Shown: positions 54,730 to 64,000 of the stretch, piece by piece
Position numbering within the stretch: the stretch's first letter is position 1
How the letters are laid out: every line of letters starts with the position of its first letter
Origin: CAYQJL01 sp964612295
GTDB lineage: Bacteria > Eisenbacteria > RBG-16-71-46 > CAIMUX01 > WJJG01
Length of the DNA stretch: 64,000 bases
Assembly (NCBI GenBank): GCA_964612295.1
Contig: CAZTDY010000001.1
Location: forward strand, 1-64,000
Direction of reading: 5' to 3'
Program-made: the position numbers and the translations under genes
The notes under the pieces: generated by a model
What the model saw: only the letters and a program-made list of their open reading frames with translations
The model's database searches: none
Told to the model about the DNA's origin: nothing

Positions 54730-57182
54730 TCCGGTCATTTCTCGATCTAAGCATCCGGCGCAAGCTGACCCTGATCATCATGCTGACCAGCGTGAGTGCG
54801 CTGATCGTATTGGCGACGGCTTTCATGTCCTTTGAAAAGGTCCATCTCCAGAACGAGGCGATCAGAGCCTTGGGACTACAGGCTGATTTGGTGGGCGCCA
54901 ACAGCGCGGCTGCGATTCTCTTCGACGACTTCACCTCGGCCACCGAGACGCTGTCGGCCTTGCGCGCCGATTCCCACATCGCCACGGCCTGCATCTACCG
55001 TCCGGACGGGACCATCTTCGCGACCTACTACCCTCCCGGGATGAAGGGGGGCCGGATCCCTCCCGAGCCGGCGCCGGAGGGTTTCGAGGTCACGCCGGGC
55101 TCTCTCCACCTGTTCAGAGAAATCCGGTTCCGTGGTGAGTACGTCGGCACGCTCTACCTCTGCTCGGATCTCGAGGGCATGGCGGCCCACTTGGGACAAT
55201 ACACCAGGATCGCGATCACCCTCGTGGTGGCAGCGACCCTCTTGGCCCTGCTCATGTCCTTCTGGCTGCAGCGTCTTATCTCGCGGCCCATTCTGAAACT
55301 CACCGAGACGGCCACCACCGTGGCCCGGAATCGGGACTACTCGATTCGCGCGGTCGGACATGGTGATAATGAGATCGGGAAACTCATCAACCACTTCAAT
55401 GCCATGCTTGTTCAGATTCAGAAACGTGATCGCGAACTGCAGCAACATCGTGACCACCTCGAAGAGGAGGTTGGCAAACGAACCGAGGAACTCTCCCGGG
55501 CCAATGCAGAGCTGATCCAGGCCAAGGAGCGCGCCGAGGCGGCCGCGGAGGCCAAGAGCCAGTTCCTCGCCAACATGAGCCACGAGATCCGCACCCCGAT
55601 GAACGGCGTGATCGGGATGACCGATCTGACCCTGGATACGGAGCTGACCGCTGAACAACGAGAGTATCTGACGCTCGCCCAGACGTCGGCGGAATCGCTG
55701 CTGCAGATCATCAATGACATTTTGGATCTCTCGAAGATCGAAGCGGGGCGGATGCGGCTCGAGCACGAGGACTTCGACCTCTGGGAGTGCCTCGAGGACA
55801 CCCTCAAGTCGCTCGCGGTTCGCACGAGGGAGAAAGACCTGGAACTGGTGTGCAACATCAGCCCGCGCGTTCCGCGGCGCGTGATGGGAGACCATGGCCG
55901 CCTGCGTCAGATCGTGGTCAACCTGGTCGGCAATGCCGTCAAGTTCACGGATGAGGGCGAGATCGTCCTGAAGGTCGAACCGATTGAAATCGCGACCGAC
56001 AAATGTTTCCTCACCTTCGCTGTCGAGGACACGGGGATCGGCATCCCTGAAGACAAGCTCGCCCAGATCTTCGAGAACTTCACCCAGGCGGATGGTTCCA
56101 TCACCCGCCAGTATGGCGGCACCGGGCTCGGCCTGGGGATTTCGCAGCAGCTCGTCGGGCTCATGGGTGGAACGATCAAAGTGGAGAGCATCGAGGAGAG
56201 CGGCAGCACGTTCTCCTTCACGGCGCGACTCGAACGGCCGCCCGCGATGTCGGACACAGAGGCTGACGGCACCTGCGAACGCACGGTTCTTGCGCCTGCT
56301 CATGGGCGGCACGTGCTCATCGCCGACGACTCTCCCGGGACGAGCCAGGCCCTCCGTCAGCTGTTAGAGGATTGGGGCCTTCAAGTCAGCGTTGCTTCCA
56401 CACCTGCCCAGGTCGACGAACTCCTCGCCGAAGCCGGGGAGCACACGGGCATCGACCTCCTGCTCCTCGACGCCCTGCTACCACCGGGCGGGGTCCGGAG
56501 CTTCATCAAGGGGCTCGGCGGGCGGGCTGCCGACGGGGCAGACGGATCTCCGAGGGTTGTCGTGCTCCTGCCGGGTGGTGGCCACCGTTCCGCCGACGTC
56601 GCGAACTATCTCGAGGATGGAGCCGGCGAGTGCATCAGCAAGCCTATCCGCCACAGTGAGCTCTTCGAGGCGGTCAGGAATCTGCTTCTGCCGCGACTCC
56701 AGGAGCTCGGACAGAGCGCGGGGTGCGTTGGGAGCGGGCCTGCGTCGCGTGACCTGGGAGATCGCAAACAGGAAGTCCCCCCACACCAGTCGCTGCGGAT
56801 CCTGGTCGCGGAGGACAACCCCGTCAATCAACGGCTCATTGTCGAACTGCTCCGTCAGCGAGGGCACGATGTGACGGTGGTCGAGAATGGCGCGGATGTG
56901 ATTGAGGCGACCCAGTCCGAGTCGTTCCAGATCGTGCTCATGGATCTCCACATGCCGGAGATGGGCGGCATCGAGGCCACCATGGCCATCCGCGCCGAGG
57001 AGCAACGGGTGGGCGGGCACCTCCTGATCGTGGCGCTCACCGCCGATGCCGTGGTGGGTGTGCGCGAGGAGTGTTTCGCCGCCGGCATGGACGACTACCT
57101 CGACAAACCAATCAAGCCGCAGCAGCTCTTCGATGTGTTGGCCCGGTTCTTCCCCGCCCGAGAGGATGATCAGGCCGCCTAG
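54726..57182 (+). CDS. Hybrid sensor histidine kinase with two receiver domains
   Basis: An 818-aa membrane protein. Two membrane helices (~14-34, ~160-180) flank a periplasmic sensor resembling CHASE8 (LQADLVGANSAAAILFDD). A HAMP domain and coiled coil follow, then HisKA with His286 (MSHEIRTPMNG), HATPase (N box LVGNAVKFT, G boxes), receiver 1 with Asp582 (LLLLDALLPPGG) and receiver 2 with Asp740 (VLMDLHMPEMGG). All phosphorelay residues are present. The GTG start overlaps the YfiR stop. Receptor-YfiR-kinase is a recurrent cassette; the signal is unknown. Confidence 0.93.
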   Translation: MIRSFLDLSIRRKLTLIIMLTSVSALIVLATAFMSFEKVHLQNEAIRALGLQADLVGANSAAAILFDDFTSATETLSALRADSHIATACIYRPDGTIFATYYPPGMKGGRIPPEPAPEGFEVTPGSLHLFREIRFRGEYVGTLYLCSDLEGMAAHLGQYTRIAITLVVAATLLALLMSFWLQRLISRPILKLTETATTVARNRDYSIRAVGHGDNEIGKLINHFNAMLVQIQKRDRELQQHRDHLEEEVGKRTEELSRANAELIQAKERAEAAAEAKSQFLANMSHEIRTPMNGVIGMTDLTLDTELTAEQREYLTLAQTSAESLLQIINDILDLSKIEAGRMRLEHEDFDLWECLEDTLKSLAVRTREKDLELVCNISPRVPRRVMGDHGRLRQIVVNLVGNAVKFTDEGEIVLKVEPIEIATDKCFLTFAVEDTGIGIPEDKLAQIFENFTQADGSITRQYGGTGLGLGISQQLVGLMGGTIKVESIEESGSTFSFTARLERPPAMSDTEADGTCERTVLAPAHGRHVLIADDSPGTSQALRQLLEDWGLQVSVASTPAQVDELLAEAGEHTGIDLLLLDALLPPGGVRSFIKGLGGRAADGADGSPRVVVLLPGGGHRSADVANYLEDGAGECISKPIRHSELFEAVRNLLLPRLQELGQSAGCVGSGPASRDLGDRKQEVPPHQSLRILVAEDNPVNQRLIVELLRQRGHDVTVVENGADVIEATQSESFQIVLMDLHMPEMGGIEATMAIRAEEQRVGGHLLIVALTADAVVGVREECFAAGMDDYLDKPIKPQQLFDVLARFFPAREDDQAA

Positions 57183-57628
57183 ATCGCCGTCCTCTTCCCG
57201 ACGATGACCCGCGACTGCCAAAATGGCAGCCCTGCAATCACGCCCCGTGTTCTGACTGGTCCAGATCCGCAATCGGCTGTGCCCAAACCCCCGCATGTCG
57301 CAGAATATCACGCTCGTTTGTTCCAAAACGAAACATCCAAAGCGCCAGAGTGGCATCATTCAGGCGATTCATCTGGGGGTTGCACTGAGGGATTCGCATC
57401 TAACTTTTGGACTTATATCTATTTACATTTCTCGTGTCACTTTGGCATGATTCTGGCACTTGAATGGGGCATGGAAGGCCATCGGCCTGTCTCGAAATGG
57501 GAGGTAGGGAGACACTCACAGGGTGGCTCCTGCGGGAGCTGCCAACAGCTCACAGGAGCAATCAGAACAGCGGATCAGGGGTTCGGCCAGAGCCGCAACC
57601 CGAGGATCCAGCGTAAGGAGGAAGGGTG
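57183..57628 (+). promoter_or_regulatory. groESL upstream region with two sigma-54-like elements
   Basis: No gene is seen. Two similar elements, TGGCATCATTCAGGC (57351-57365) and TGGCATGATTCTGGC (57443-57457), each have GG and GC at the spacing of -24/-12 promoters. The second is the better match. An AT-rich patch (about 57398-57432) could alternatively hold a sigma-70 promoter. No CIRCE inverted repeat (TTAGCACTC/GAGTGCTAA) is present. Confidence 0.4.
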
Positions 57629-57928
57629 ATGAAGACGAAGATCCGTCCTTTGGGGGATCGCATCCTCGTCAAGCGCCTCGATGAGGATCAGGAGCAGCGC
57701 TCGAGTGGTGGGATCATTATTCCCGATACCGCGAAGGAAAAGCCGATGGAAGGCCAGATCATGGCTACCGGCCCGGGTCGTCGCAATGACGACGGTACGC
57801 TTCGCGAGATGGAAGTGAAGAAAGGCGACCACGTCCTGATCAGCAAGTATGCGGGGACCGAGGTCAAGATCGAAGGCGACGAAATGATCATCATGCGCGA
57901 AGACGACGTGCTTGGCGTGATCGAGTAA
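57629..57928 (+). CDS. groES: Co-chaperonin GroES
   Basis: The 99-aa lid of the GroEL chamber. KIRPLGDRILVKRL at the N-terminus, RSSGGIIIPDTAKEKP as the mobile loop, and GDHVLISKYAGTEVKIEGDE are canonical. ATG 57629 is preferred over the GTG one codon earlier because AAGGAGG sits seven bases upstream. groEL follows after 19 bases. Confidence 0.97.
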   Translation: MKTKIRPLGDRILVKRLDEDQEQRSSGGIIIPDTAKEKPMEGQIMATGPGRRNDDGTLREMEVKKGDHVLISKYAGTEVKIEGDEMIIMREDDVLGVIE

Positions 57929-57947
57929 TTACCGAGGAGGTTCAGCC

Positions 57948-59609
<1,662 letters not shown>

Positions 59610-59638
59610 GCCGGCCAAGCACACAGCTGCAATCAAGT

Positions 59639-59675
59639 GCGCCCCCGGGTCTTGACGACCTGGGGGCGCTTCTTT
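59639..59675 (+). terminator. Rho-independent terminator after groEL
   Basis: GCGCCCCCGGGTC (59639-59651), loop TTGAC, GACCTGGGGGCGC (59657-59669, one wobble pair), then TTCTTT. Confidence 0.85.
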
Positions 59676-59693
59676 GTGCGCAGGTTGCGTTGC

Positions 59694-61766
59694 CTATCTG
59701 AGGAAGGCTATGCGACGCACCAAGTCCACGTCTTGGCCCTTCAGCTTGACGTAGTAGATCCCGGCCGAAAGCGGTGGTCCTTGAGCGGAGAGATCGTCGC
59801 AGGTGAACGCATGGCGTCCCGCCGTTGCCCAACCCTCCTCGAGGGATCGGATGAGCCGGCCGTCGGCGCCGTACATTCGCAGCGTCCTCTGCCCCGCGCT
59901 TGGCAGTGTGTAGTGCACGCGCAGTGCCCCCGTCACTGGATTGGCGACTCGCAGTTGTGGCTTCAGCCGGAGAGCCGCCTGATCGGGGACAGCGGAAGCT
60001 CCGGTGAGCAGCCATCCCAAGCAGCGGTGTAGGCAGAGTCGCCGGTCCGTGGCGTTGTTGATTCCCTCAAAGCCGAAGCCAAAGAGAATCGCTCGATAAC
60101 TGCCGGTATCAATCTTCACCGCGGCGGCGCTGCTGGGGGAGAAATTCCAGATGACCGTGGCGTCGGTGTCGGCCGGGTCGATCACCCAGGCATACTCGTG
60201 ATTGTCGGCACCGTCACCACCCTCAATAGTCAGGGCGAGTCCGTCAGAAACTGGATCCCCGCTGACCGGGTCGAGCGTTCGATCCGACGTATCCGAGCCG
60301 GTTACATCCGCGTGGAGGTAGTCGTGAAACCAAATCGGGATTTCATTGGTCGGCTCGTGGAGGCCGTAAATGTAGGGCTCCCAGCCAAGGAAATGACCAT
60401 GGACCAGGAGGTTTCCACCGGCGGCAAGAAAGTCGGACAGCGCCGCCCGGTCACTTGCGATCAGCGCGGGCATGAAATCGCCGGTGAGCCAGACGACCGC
60501 CGGGAACGAGCTGAGAAGCTCATCCACCGTTCCACATCCACTGCGGTCGATCAGAGCATACTGGTAACCATGGTGCTCGAGAGCATCGACCACGTACTGC
60601 TCGTAGTCGGCGGCGCCATCATCATCCACAACGAGGACCTGCAGACCTGAGGTCATCTGCGTATAGAGGAGCGCGCGCGTATCTTCCGGAGCACCGCCCG
60701 CCTGACTCAGGGCAAGGTCGATCCCGGCGTAGCCAGGAGCTCCCGCATGGCCTTCGAGATGGAGTTCGATATACTCCCCCGGGGCGAGGGTGACCTCAGC
60801 CAGTGAACCGTAGGACATCGTTTCGCTGTGGAGGCCTACAGTCCAGTCGGGCGGCCCCACCAGTGAAGCCTGGATCGAAAAAATGTCGGTCACGTTGCCC
60901 ATGTTGTAGACGCGGAAGGGAGTCATCTCGAAGTCTTCAAACGGAAGACCGAGACCGACCTGCGAATCCAAGGCGCAATAGCGAAGAGCGTAGTCCGGGA
61001 TCGGCTGCGTGTTGGCGCTGGTGAGAACCCATTGGCTGTCGTCACTCGACCGGGCCGGTCCGTCGCGCTGGATGAAGGCGACCATCGTGAGCTCTTCCTG
61101 GACCCAGGACGCGTCCACGTCGAAGTTCGCCTGCACGTTCTGCATTTCGCCCAGCATGCTCACCGTGATGGGCACCTCGTCGATCATGACCCGGTTGACG
61201 TTGTCGTGCCAATCGTCATCGCCCGTGACATCGTAGTAGAGGTTGTCTTCGGTCAGGGCGGCGCGCAGCATCAGGCCTGCGATCTCCGGCCCGTCCTCCA
61301 CGACCTCGATGTCGAGATCGATCGATCCGGTCGGCGGCGTGAAGTCATGGCTGTTGATCGTGATCTTGAAGTGGCTCGGTTCACACAGTAGCCGATCGAT
61401 GCTCGGAGCAAAGGCACCCCCGTCGAGCATATAGGAGAAGCCCCCGAGCACGGTATTGCGCGGACCGCCGACATAGACTGAAGGATATCCAAGGATATCG
61501 TAGTAGGTCTGCATGCGCGCGTCGGAGTCAGCACACCCCAAGCCTCCCGAGGTCGCGTAGTAGCTGATGGCACTCATCTCATGGCCGCGGAAGAGAACCT
61601 GATCCGCCTCAATCCCGGAGGCGGCGTTTGGACAGCTCGGTCACCAGGTGGCCGTACAGAATTCGAGGATAGGCGATGAGGGATGCCATGCGGACGCATC
61701 ACCAGCCATGAGTCCAAGGGCGAGAACGACAATTAGAGTGGACGGAATCGCAATCCAGCGAGACAT
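59694..61766 (-). CDS. Putative exported selenoprotein: thioredoxin-like (UxxC) + ThuA-like domain + FlgD-like tail
   Basis: A 690-aa protein if the TGA at 61643-61641 is read as selenocysteine. From ATG 61766 (SD GGAGGTGCG) the frame gives a signal peptide (~1-26) and then ILEFCTATW-U42-PSCPNAASG. U42 takes the first Cys position of a thioredoxin-type CxxC; Cys45 is the resolving residue. The frame continues without a break to MQTYYDILGYPSVYVGG, as expected for the fold. A ThuA/glutamine-amidotransferase-like part follows (~360-550: LQVLVVDDDGAADYEQYV), and the tail (~615-690) is FlgD-like and ends RRIAFLR. A SECIS-like hairpin follows the TGA. A shorter product from 61577 would lack both signal and redox motif. 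Confidence 0.75.
61604..61643 (-). promoter_or_regulatory. SECIS-like element and UGA(Sec) codon
   Basis: On the minus strand the TGA (61643-61641) is followed 16 bases later by a perfect 7-bp hairpin, CCGCCTC (61624-61618) / GAGGCGG (61610-61604) with loop CGGGATT. The distance and loop size fit bacterial SECIS elements bound by SelB. Confidence 0.65.
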
Positions 61767-61921
61767 AACGCACCTCCGTCACGTGGTTGGCGGGCGTCAA
61801 CCTCAGAGGAAAGATGCATTTCTAACCGCGCAGGTCGACACGTATAAGGATAGCCGAAAGGGGCCCCGGAAGACAACGGCCAGCGACCGCACGCTCAGAC
61901 GAAAGGAGGTTTGCCGCGGAA

Positions 61922-63352
61922 CTAGAAATCGTAGTACAGCGTCATCTCGTATGGATGCGGACGATTGCGCACTTCGTTGGCCTCGAGGGTGAGTTTCCTG
62001 TCCACCCAGTTCGGCACGAACGTCTCGGGGAAGACGCCTGATTCGGTCAGGAACGCGTGGTCATCTTCCAGGGCCTGCAGGGCTTCGACCAGCGAGGTTG
62101 GCACCGAGGTGATCTGAGAGAGAGCCGCCTGATCTAGCGTCCGCACCTCGTCGTTGATGGGCCCCCATCCGAGCTTGCAGGGATCGATCCGGTTGCGAAT
62201 GCCGTCGAGCCCGGCGAGGAGTTGCGCGGACATCGCCAGATACACGTTGCAGGTGCCGTCGGGCGGGCGGAACTCGATGCGCTGATCCTGCTCGTTGTTC
62301 GCGTACTTCGGAATCCGAATCGCAGCGCTCCGGTTGGCCAGGCCGAAGAAGAGCATGGTGGGTGCTTCAAATCCTGGAATCAACCGCTTGTAACTGTTCG
62401 TGCTGGGGTTGGTGAGGGCCAACAGTGCCCGACCGTGCTTCAGAAGTCCGCCGATGTAGAAGAGCGCGGTTTCGCTCAGGCCGTGAAGGCCATCGGGATC
62501 GTAGAACAGGTTCTTGCCCTCTGAGAGCAGGTTTTGATGAAAGTGCATGCCGGAACCGGCCTCGTTGTAGAGCGGCTTGGGCATGAAGGTGGGACTCAGG
62601 TTCTGGCGCACGGTCAGATTCTTGATCACGTGCTTCGACCACATCGTGCCGTCGGCGGCCTTCAGGAGCGGCTGGCGGGTGAGTTCGATCTCACACTGGC
62701 CCGGTCCGCCCACCTCGTGATGATGGTAGCGAACCGGCATGCCGGCGTCCTCGATCATCTGGACCATCTTCGCGCGCAGGTTGTGCAGCCGATCCAGCGG
62801 GGGACTGGCATGGTAGCCCCCCTGATGGGGGATGTTGTGTCCGAGTTGCCGTTCTCCGGTGTGGGCCGTGTTCCAGTCCGCTTCGTCCGAATCGACCTCG
62901 TAGAAGGAGGAGTTGATCTCGTTGCCGTAGAAGACCTTGTTGAACACGTAGAACTCGAGCTCGGTCAACCACAGGCTGCCGGTGGCGATACCCTGATCAC
63001 TCGCGTACTGCTCGGCCCGGCGGGCGATGATGCGAGGATCGCGGCTGAACCACTCGCCGGTGTCGGCCTCGGCGATCTGACAGATCATGCTGAGCGTGGG
63101 CAGCTCGTAGAAGGGATCCAGCCGGGCGGTGTCGGGGTCCGGCTTCAAGACCAGATCGGCACCTGAGCGTCGCTGAAAGCCGGGCACGCTGGAGCCGTCG
63201 AAGGCCACGCCGTTGTCGAGGGTCTTCTGACTGAACGCGCTCTTGGGCAGGGTGACGTGCTGCCACCGTCCGAAAAGGTCGGAGAACTTCAGATCGATCA
63301 TCTCCACCTGGTGTTCTTCGATGATTCCGCGCAGCGGTTCAAAAGCGGACAT
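61922..63352 (-). CDS. glnA: Glutamine synthetase, type I
   Basis: A 476-aa cytoplasmic enzyme making glutamine from glutamate, ammonia and ATP. DLKFSDLFGRWQHVTLP, GVAFDGSSVPGF, ELEFYVFN, GGYHASPP, HHHEVGGPGQCEIEL, EAGSGMHFHQNL and NRSAAIRIP are the conserved motifs. The NLYxLPxE adenylylation segment is missing: the region reads LGWGPINDEVRTLDQ with no Tyr, so GlnE-type control is unlikely. ATG 63352 has AGGAGG six bases upstream. It is divergent from hflX. Confidence 0.96.
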   Translation of the reverse strand: MSAFEPLRGIIEEHQVEMIDLKFSDLFGRWQHVTLPKSAFSQKTLDNGVAFDGSSVPGFQRRSGADLVLKPDPDTARLDPFYELPTLSMICQIAEADTGEWFSRDPRIIARRAEQYASDQGIATGSLWLTELEFYVFNKVFYGNEINSSFYEVDSDEADWNTAHTGERQLGHNIPHQGGYHASPPLDRLHNLRAKMVQMIEDAGMPVRYHHHEVGGPGQCEIELTRQPLLKAADGTMWSKHVIKNLTVRQNLSPTFMPKPLYNEAGSGMHFHQNLLSEGKNLFYDPDGLHGLSETALFYIGGLLKHGRALLALTNPSTNSYKRLIPGFEAPTMLFFGLANRSAAIRIPKYANNEQDQRIEFRPPDGTCNVYLAMSAQLLAGLDGIRNRIDPCKLGWGPINDEVRTLDQAALSQITSVPTSLVEALQALEDDHAFLTESGVFPETFVPNWVDRKLTLEANEVRNRPHPYEMTLYYDF

Positions 63353-63423
63353 GTTGGCCTCCTCAGATCACTCGAACGACGGTCCGGTCTTTTGGCGCAA
63401 AAACCGGAGTGCGAGGGCGAAAT

Positions 63424-63453
63424 ATCATAGGACATTCAGTGGCCGGATCACAA
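63424..63453 (-). promoter_or_regulatory. Candidate glnA promoter
   Basis: Minus strand: TTGTGA (63453-63448), 18-base spacer, TATGAT (63429-63424), about 72 bases before the glnA ATG. Confidence 0.4.
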
Positions 63454-63495
63454 GTCCCGGCTGCAGCGCGGGGGCGGGCTCCACGATCAAACACC

Positions 63496-63524
63496 TTGAT
63501 CCGTTTCCTGGGGAACCGTCTAAT
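63496..63524 (+). promoter_or_regulatory. Candidate hflX promoter
   Basis: TTGATC (63496-63501), 17-base spacer, TCTAAT (63519-63524), 25 bases before the TTG start. Confidence 0.5.
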
Positions 63525-63548
63525 CAGAGGTACGGGAGGACAGACAAC

Positions 63549-64000
63549 TTGGCATTTGAGACCAAACGCAAACCTGAACGATCCATCTTGGTGGGCCTGC
63601 TTGAACGGCCCCGCCGGCGACGGACGGGAAATACGGCGGTCCCCAACGGCCTGAGCCTGGCCAACGGCCCCAAGCCCACGGGCGCCAGCCTGGAAGAGCT
63701 GGCCCTGTTGGCGAAAACCGCCGGCAGCGACGTCCGCGATCAGCTTCTGCAGCGACGCGAGGCGATTCGGCCCGCGACCTTCCTCAGCCGCGGGAAGCTC
63801 GAGCAGCTCGCTGCTCTCTGCGAAGAGGCCGACGCCGACCTGGTCATCTTCGACGAGGACCTCTCACCCGCCCAGGGACGCAATCTGGAGAAATATCTGG
63901 AGCGGAAGGTCATCGACCGCACCGAGTTGATCCTGGACATCTTCGCTACCCGGGCGCGGACGCGCGAGGCGCAGCTCCAGGTCGAGCTGGCCCAGCTGCA
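63549..64000 (+). CDS. hflX: Ribosome-associated GTPase HflX, 3' end cut by the window
   Basis: The first ~150 residues of HflX, a GTPase that splits stalled ribosomes. ILVGLLERP near residue 14, then LEELALLAKTAGSDV, PATFLSRGKLEQLAALCEE, VIFDEDLSPAQGRNLEKYL and VIDRTELILDIFATRARTRE are the HflX N-domain hallmarks; the G domain lies beyond the window. The TTG start at 63549 is chosen because GGGAGGA lies about nine bases upstream; it is a rare start codon but the alignment fits. Confidence 0.88.
   Translation, partial: MAFETKRKPERSILVGLLERPRRRRTGNTAVPNGLSLANGPKPTGASLEELALLAKTAGSDVRDQLLQRREAIRPATFLSRGKLEQLAALCEEADADLVIFDEDLSPAQGRNLEKYLERKVIDRTELILDIFATRARTREAQLQVELAQL

Noticed and set aside
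57183..57628. CIRCE heat-shock operator upstream of groES
   Set aside because: I searched for TTAGCACTC-N9-GAGTGCTAA by eye and found nothing close.
59694..61577. Start of the thioredoxin-like protein at the internal ATG 61577
   Set aside because: That start removes the signal peptide and the CxxC-like motif and has no SD; the frame continues upstream through the TGA to a good ATG and SD at 61766.

Overview
This is a GC-rich bacterial chromosome segment with dense genes, short intergenic gaps and strong AGGAGG-type ribosome binding sites. A TonB-dependent receptor, a YfiR-type periplasmic protein, heptose-sugar genes and many signal peptides point to a Gram-negative, outer-membrane organism. 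Several secreted proteins end in FlgD-like sorting modules, which is typical of the FCB side of the tree. My best guess is an uncultivated lineage such as Krumholzibacteriota or Eisenbacteria; this is inference. No rRNA, tRNA, CRISPR array, insertion sequence or prophage is visible.

Layout. 1-5.3 kb: a sodium/solute symporter (cut by the left edge), a Maf nucleotide pyrophosphatase, a KaiC-like regulator and an ECF-type sigma factor. 5.3-10.9 kb: an exported papain-like protease, an orphan DNA methyltransferase, a small-molecule methyltransferase and a membrane-fused spermidine-synthase homologue. 10.9-18 kb (minus strand): an AmmeMemoRadiSam set (Memo-AMMECR1 fusion, DUF362 protein, radical SAM enzyme) whose products all carry export-type N-termini, then a glycosyltransferase, a small secreted protein and a second, Tat-exported DUF362 protein. 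18-21.2 kb: RNase HI, a second small secreted protein with a long leader, and a dead trypsin-like/TPR protein. 21.4-27.2 kb: two tandem GAPDH genes, one with altered substrate-pocket residues, and a GDP-heptose set (hddC, hddA, a GT4 glycosyltransferase, gmhA). 27.2-35.1 kb: a secreted subtilase, a UbiA-TPR fusion, a DUF985 cupin, an Fpg-type glycosylase and a degenerate GGDEF protein. 35.2-41.8 kb (minus strand): four consecutive membrane proteins of unknown function, a LOG-like protein, a phosphodiesterase-like TPR lipoprotein and a MenA-like prenyltransferase. 41.9-46 kb: three secreted proteins that share or swap C-terminal modules. 46-49 kb: a 2-oxoacid:ferredoxin oxidoreductase (korD, korA, fused korB-korC). 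49-57.2 kb: receiver-like regulators, a GAFTGA-less NtrC-like protein, and a TonB receptor (interrupted by TGA)-YfiR-hybrid kinase cassette. 57.6-64 kb: groESL, an exported thioredoxin-fold protein that looks like a selenoprotein, glutamine synthetase and the start of hflX.

The best single discovery is the putative selenoprotein at 59694-61766 (minus): an in-frame TGA replaces the first Cys of a CxxC motif and is followed by a SECIS-like hairpin. Other themes are signalling and enzyme domains that have lost catalytic residues (pseudo-protease, receivers with Glu at the phosphorylation site, a degenerate GGDEF, a pseudo-EBP), three recurring C-terminal tail types on exported proteins, and an uncharacterised four-gene membrane operon.
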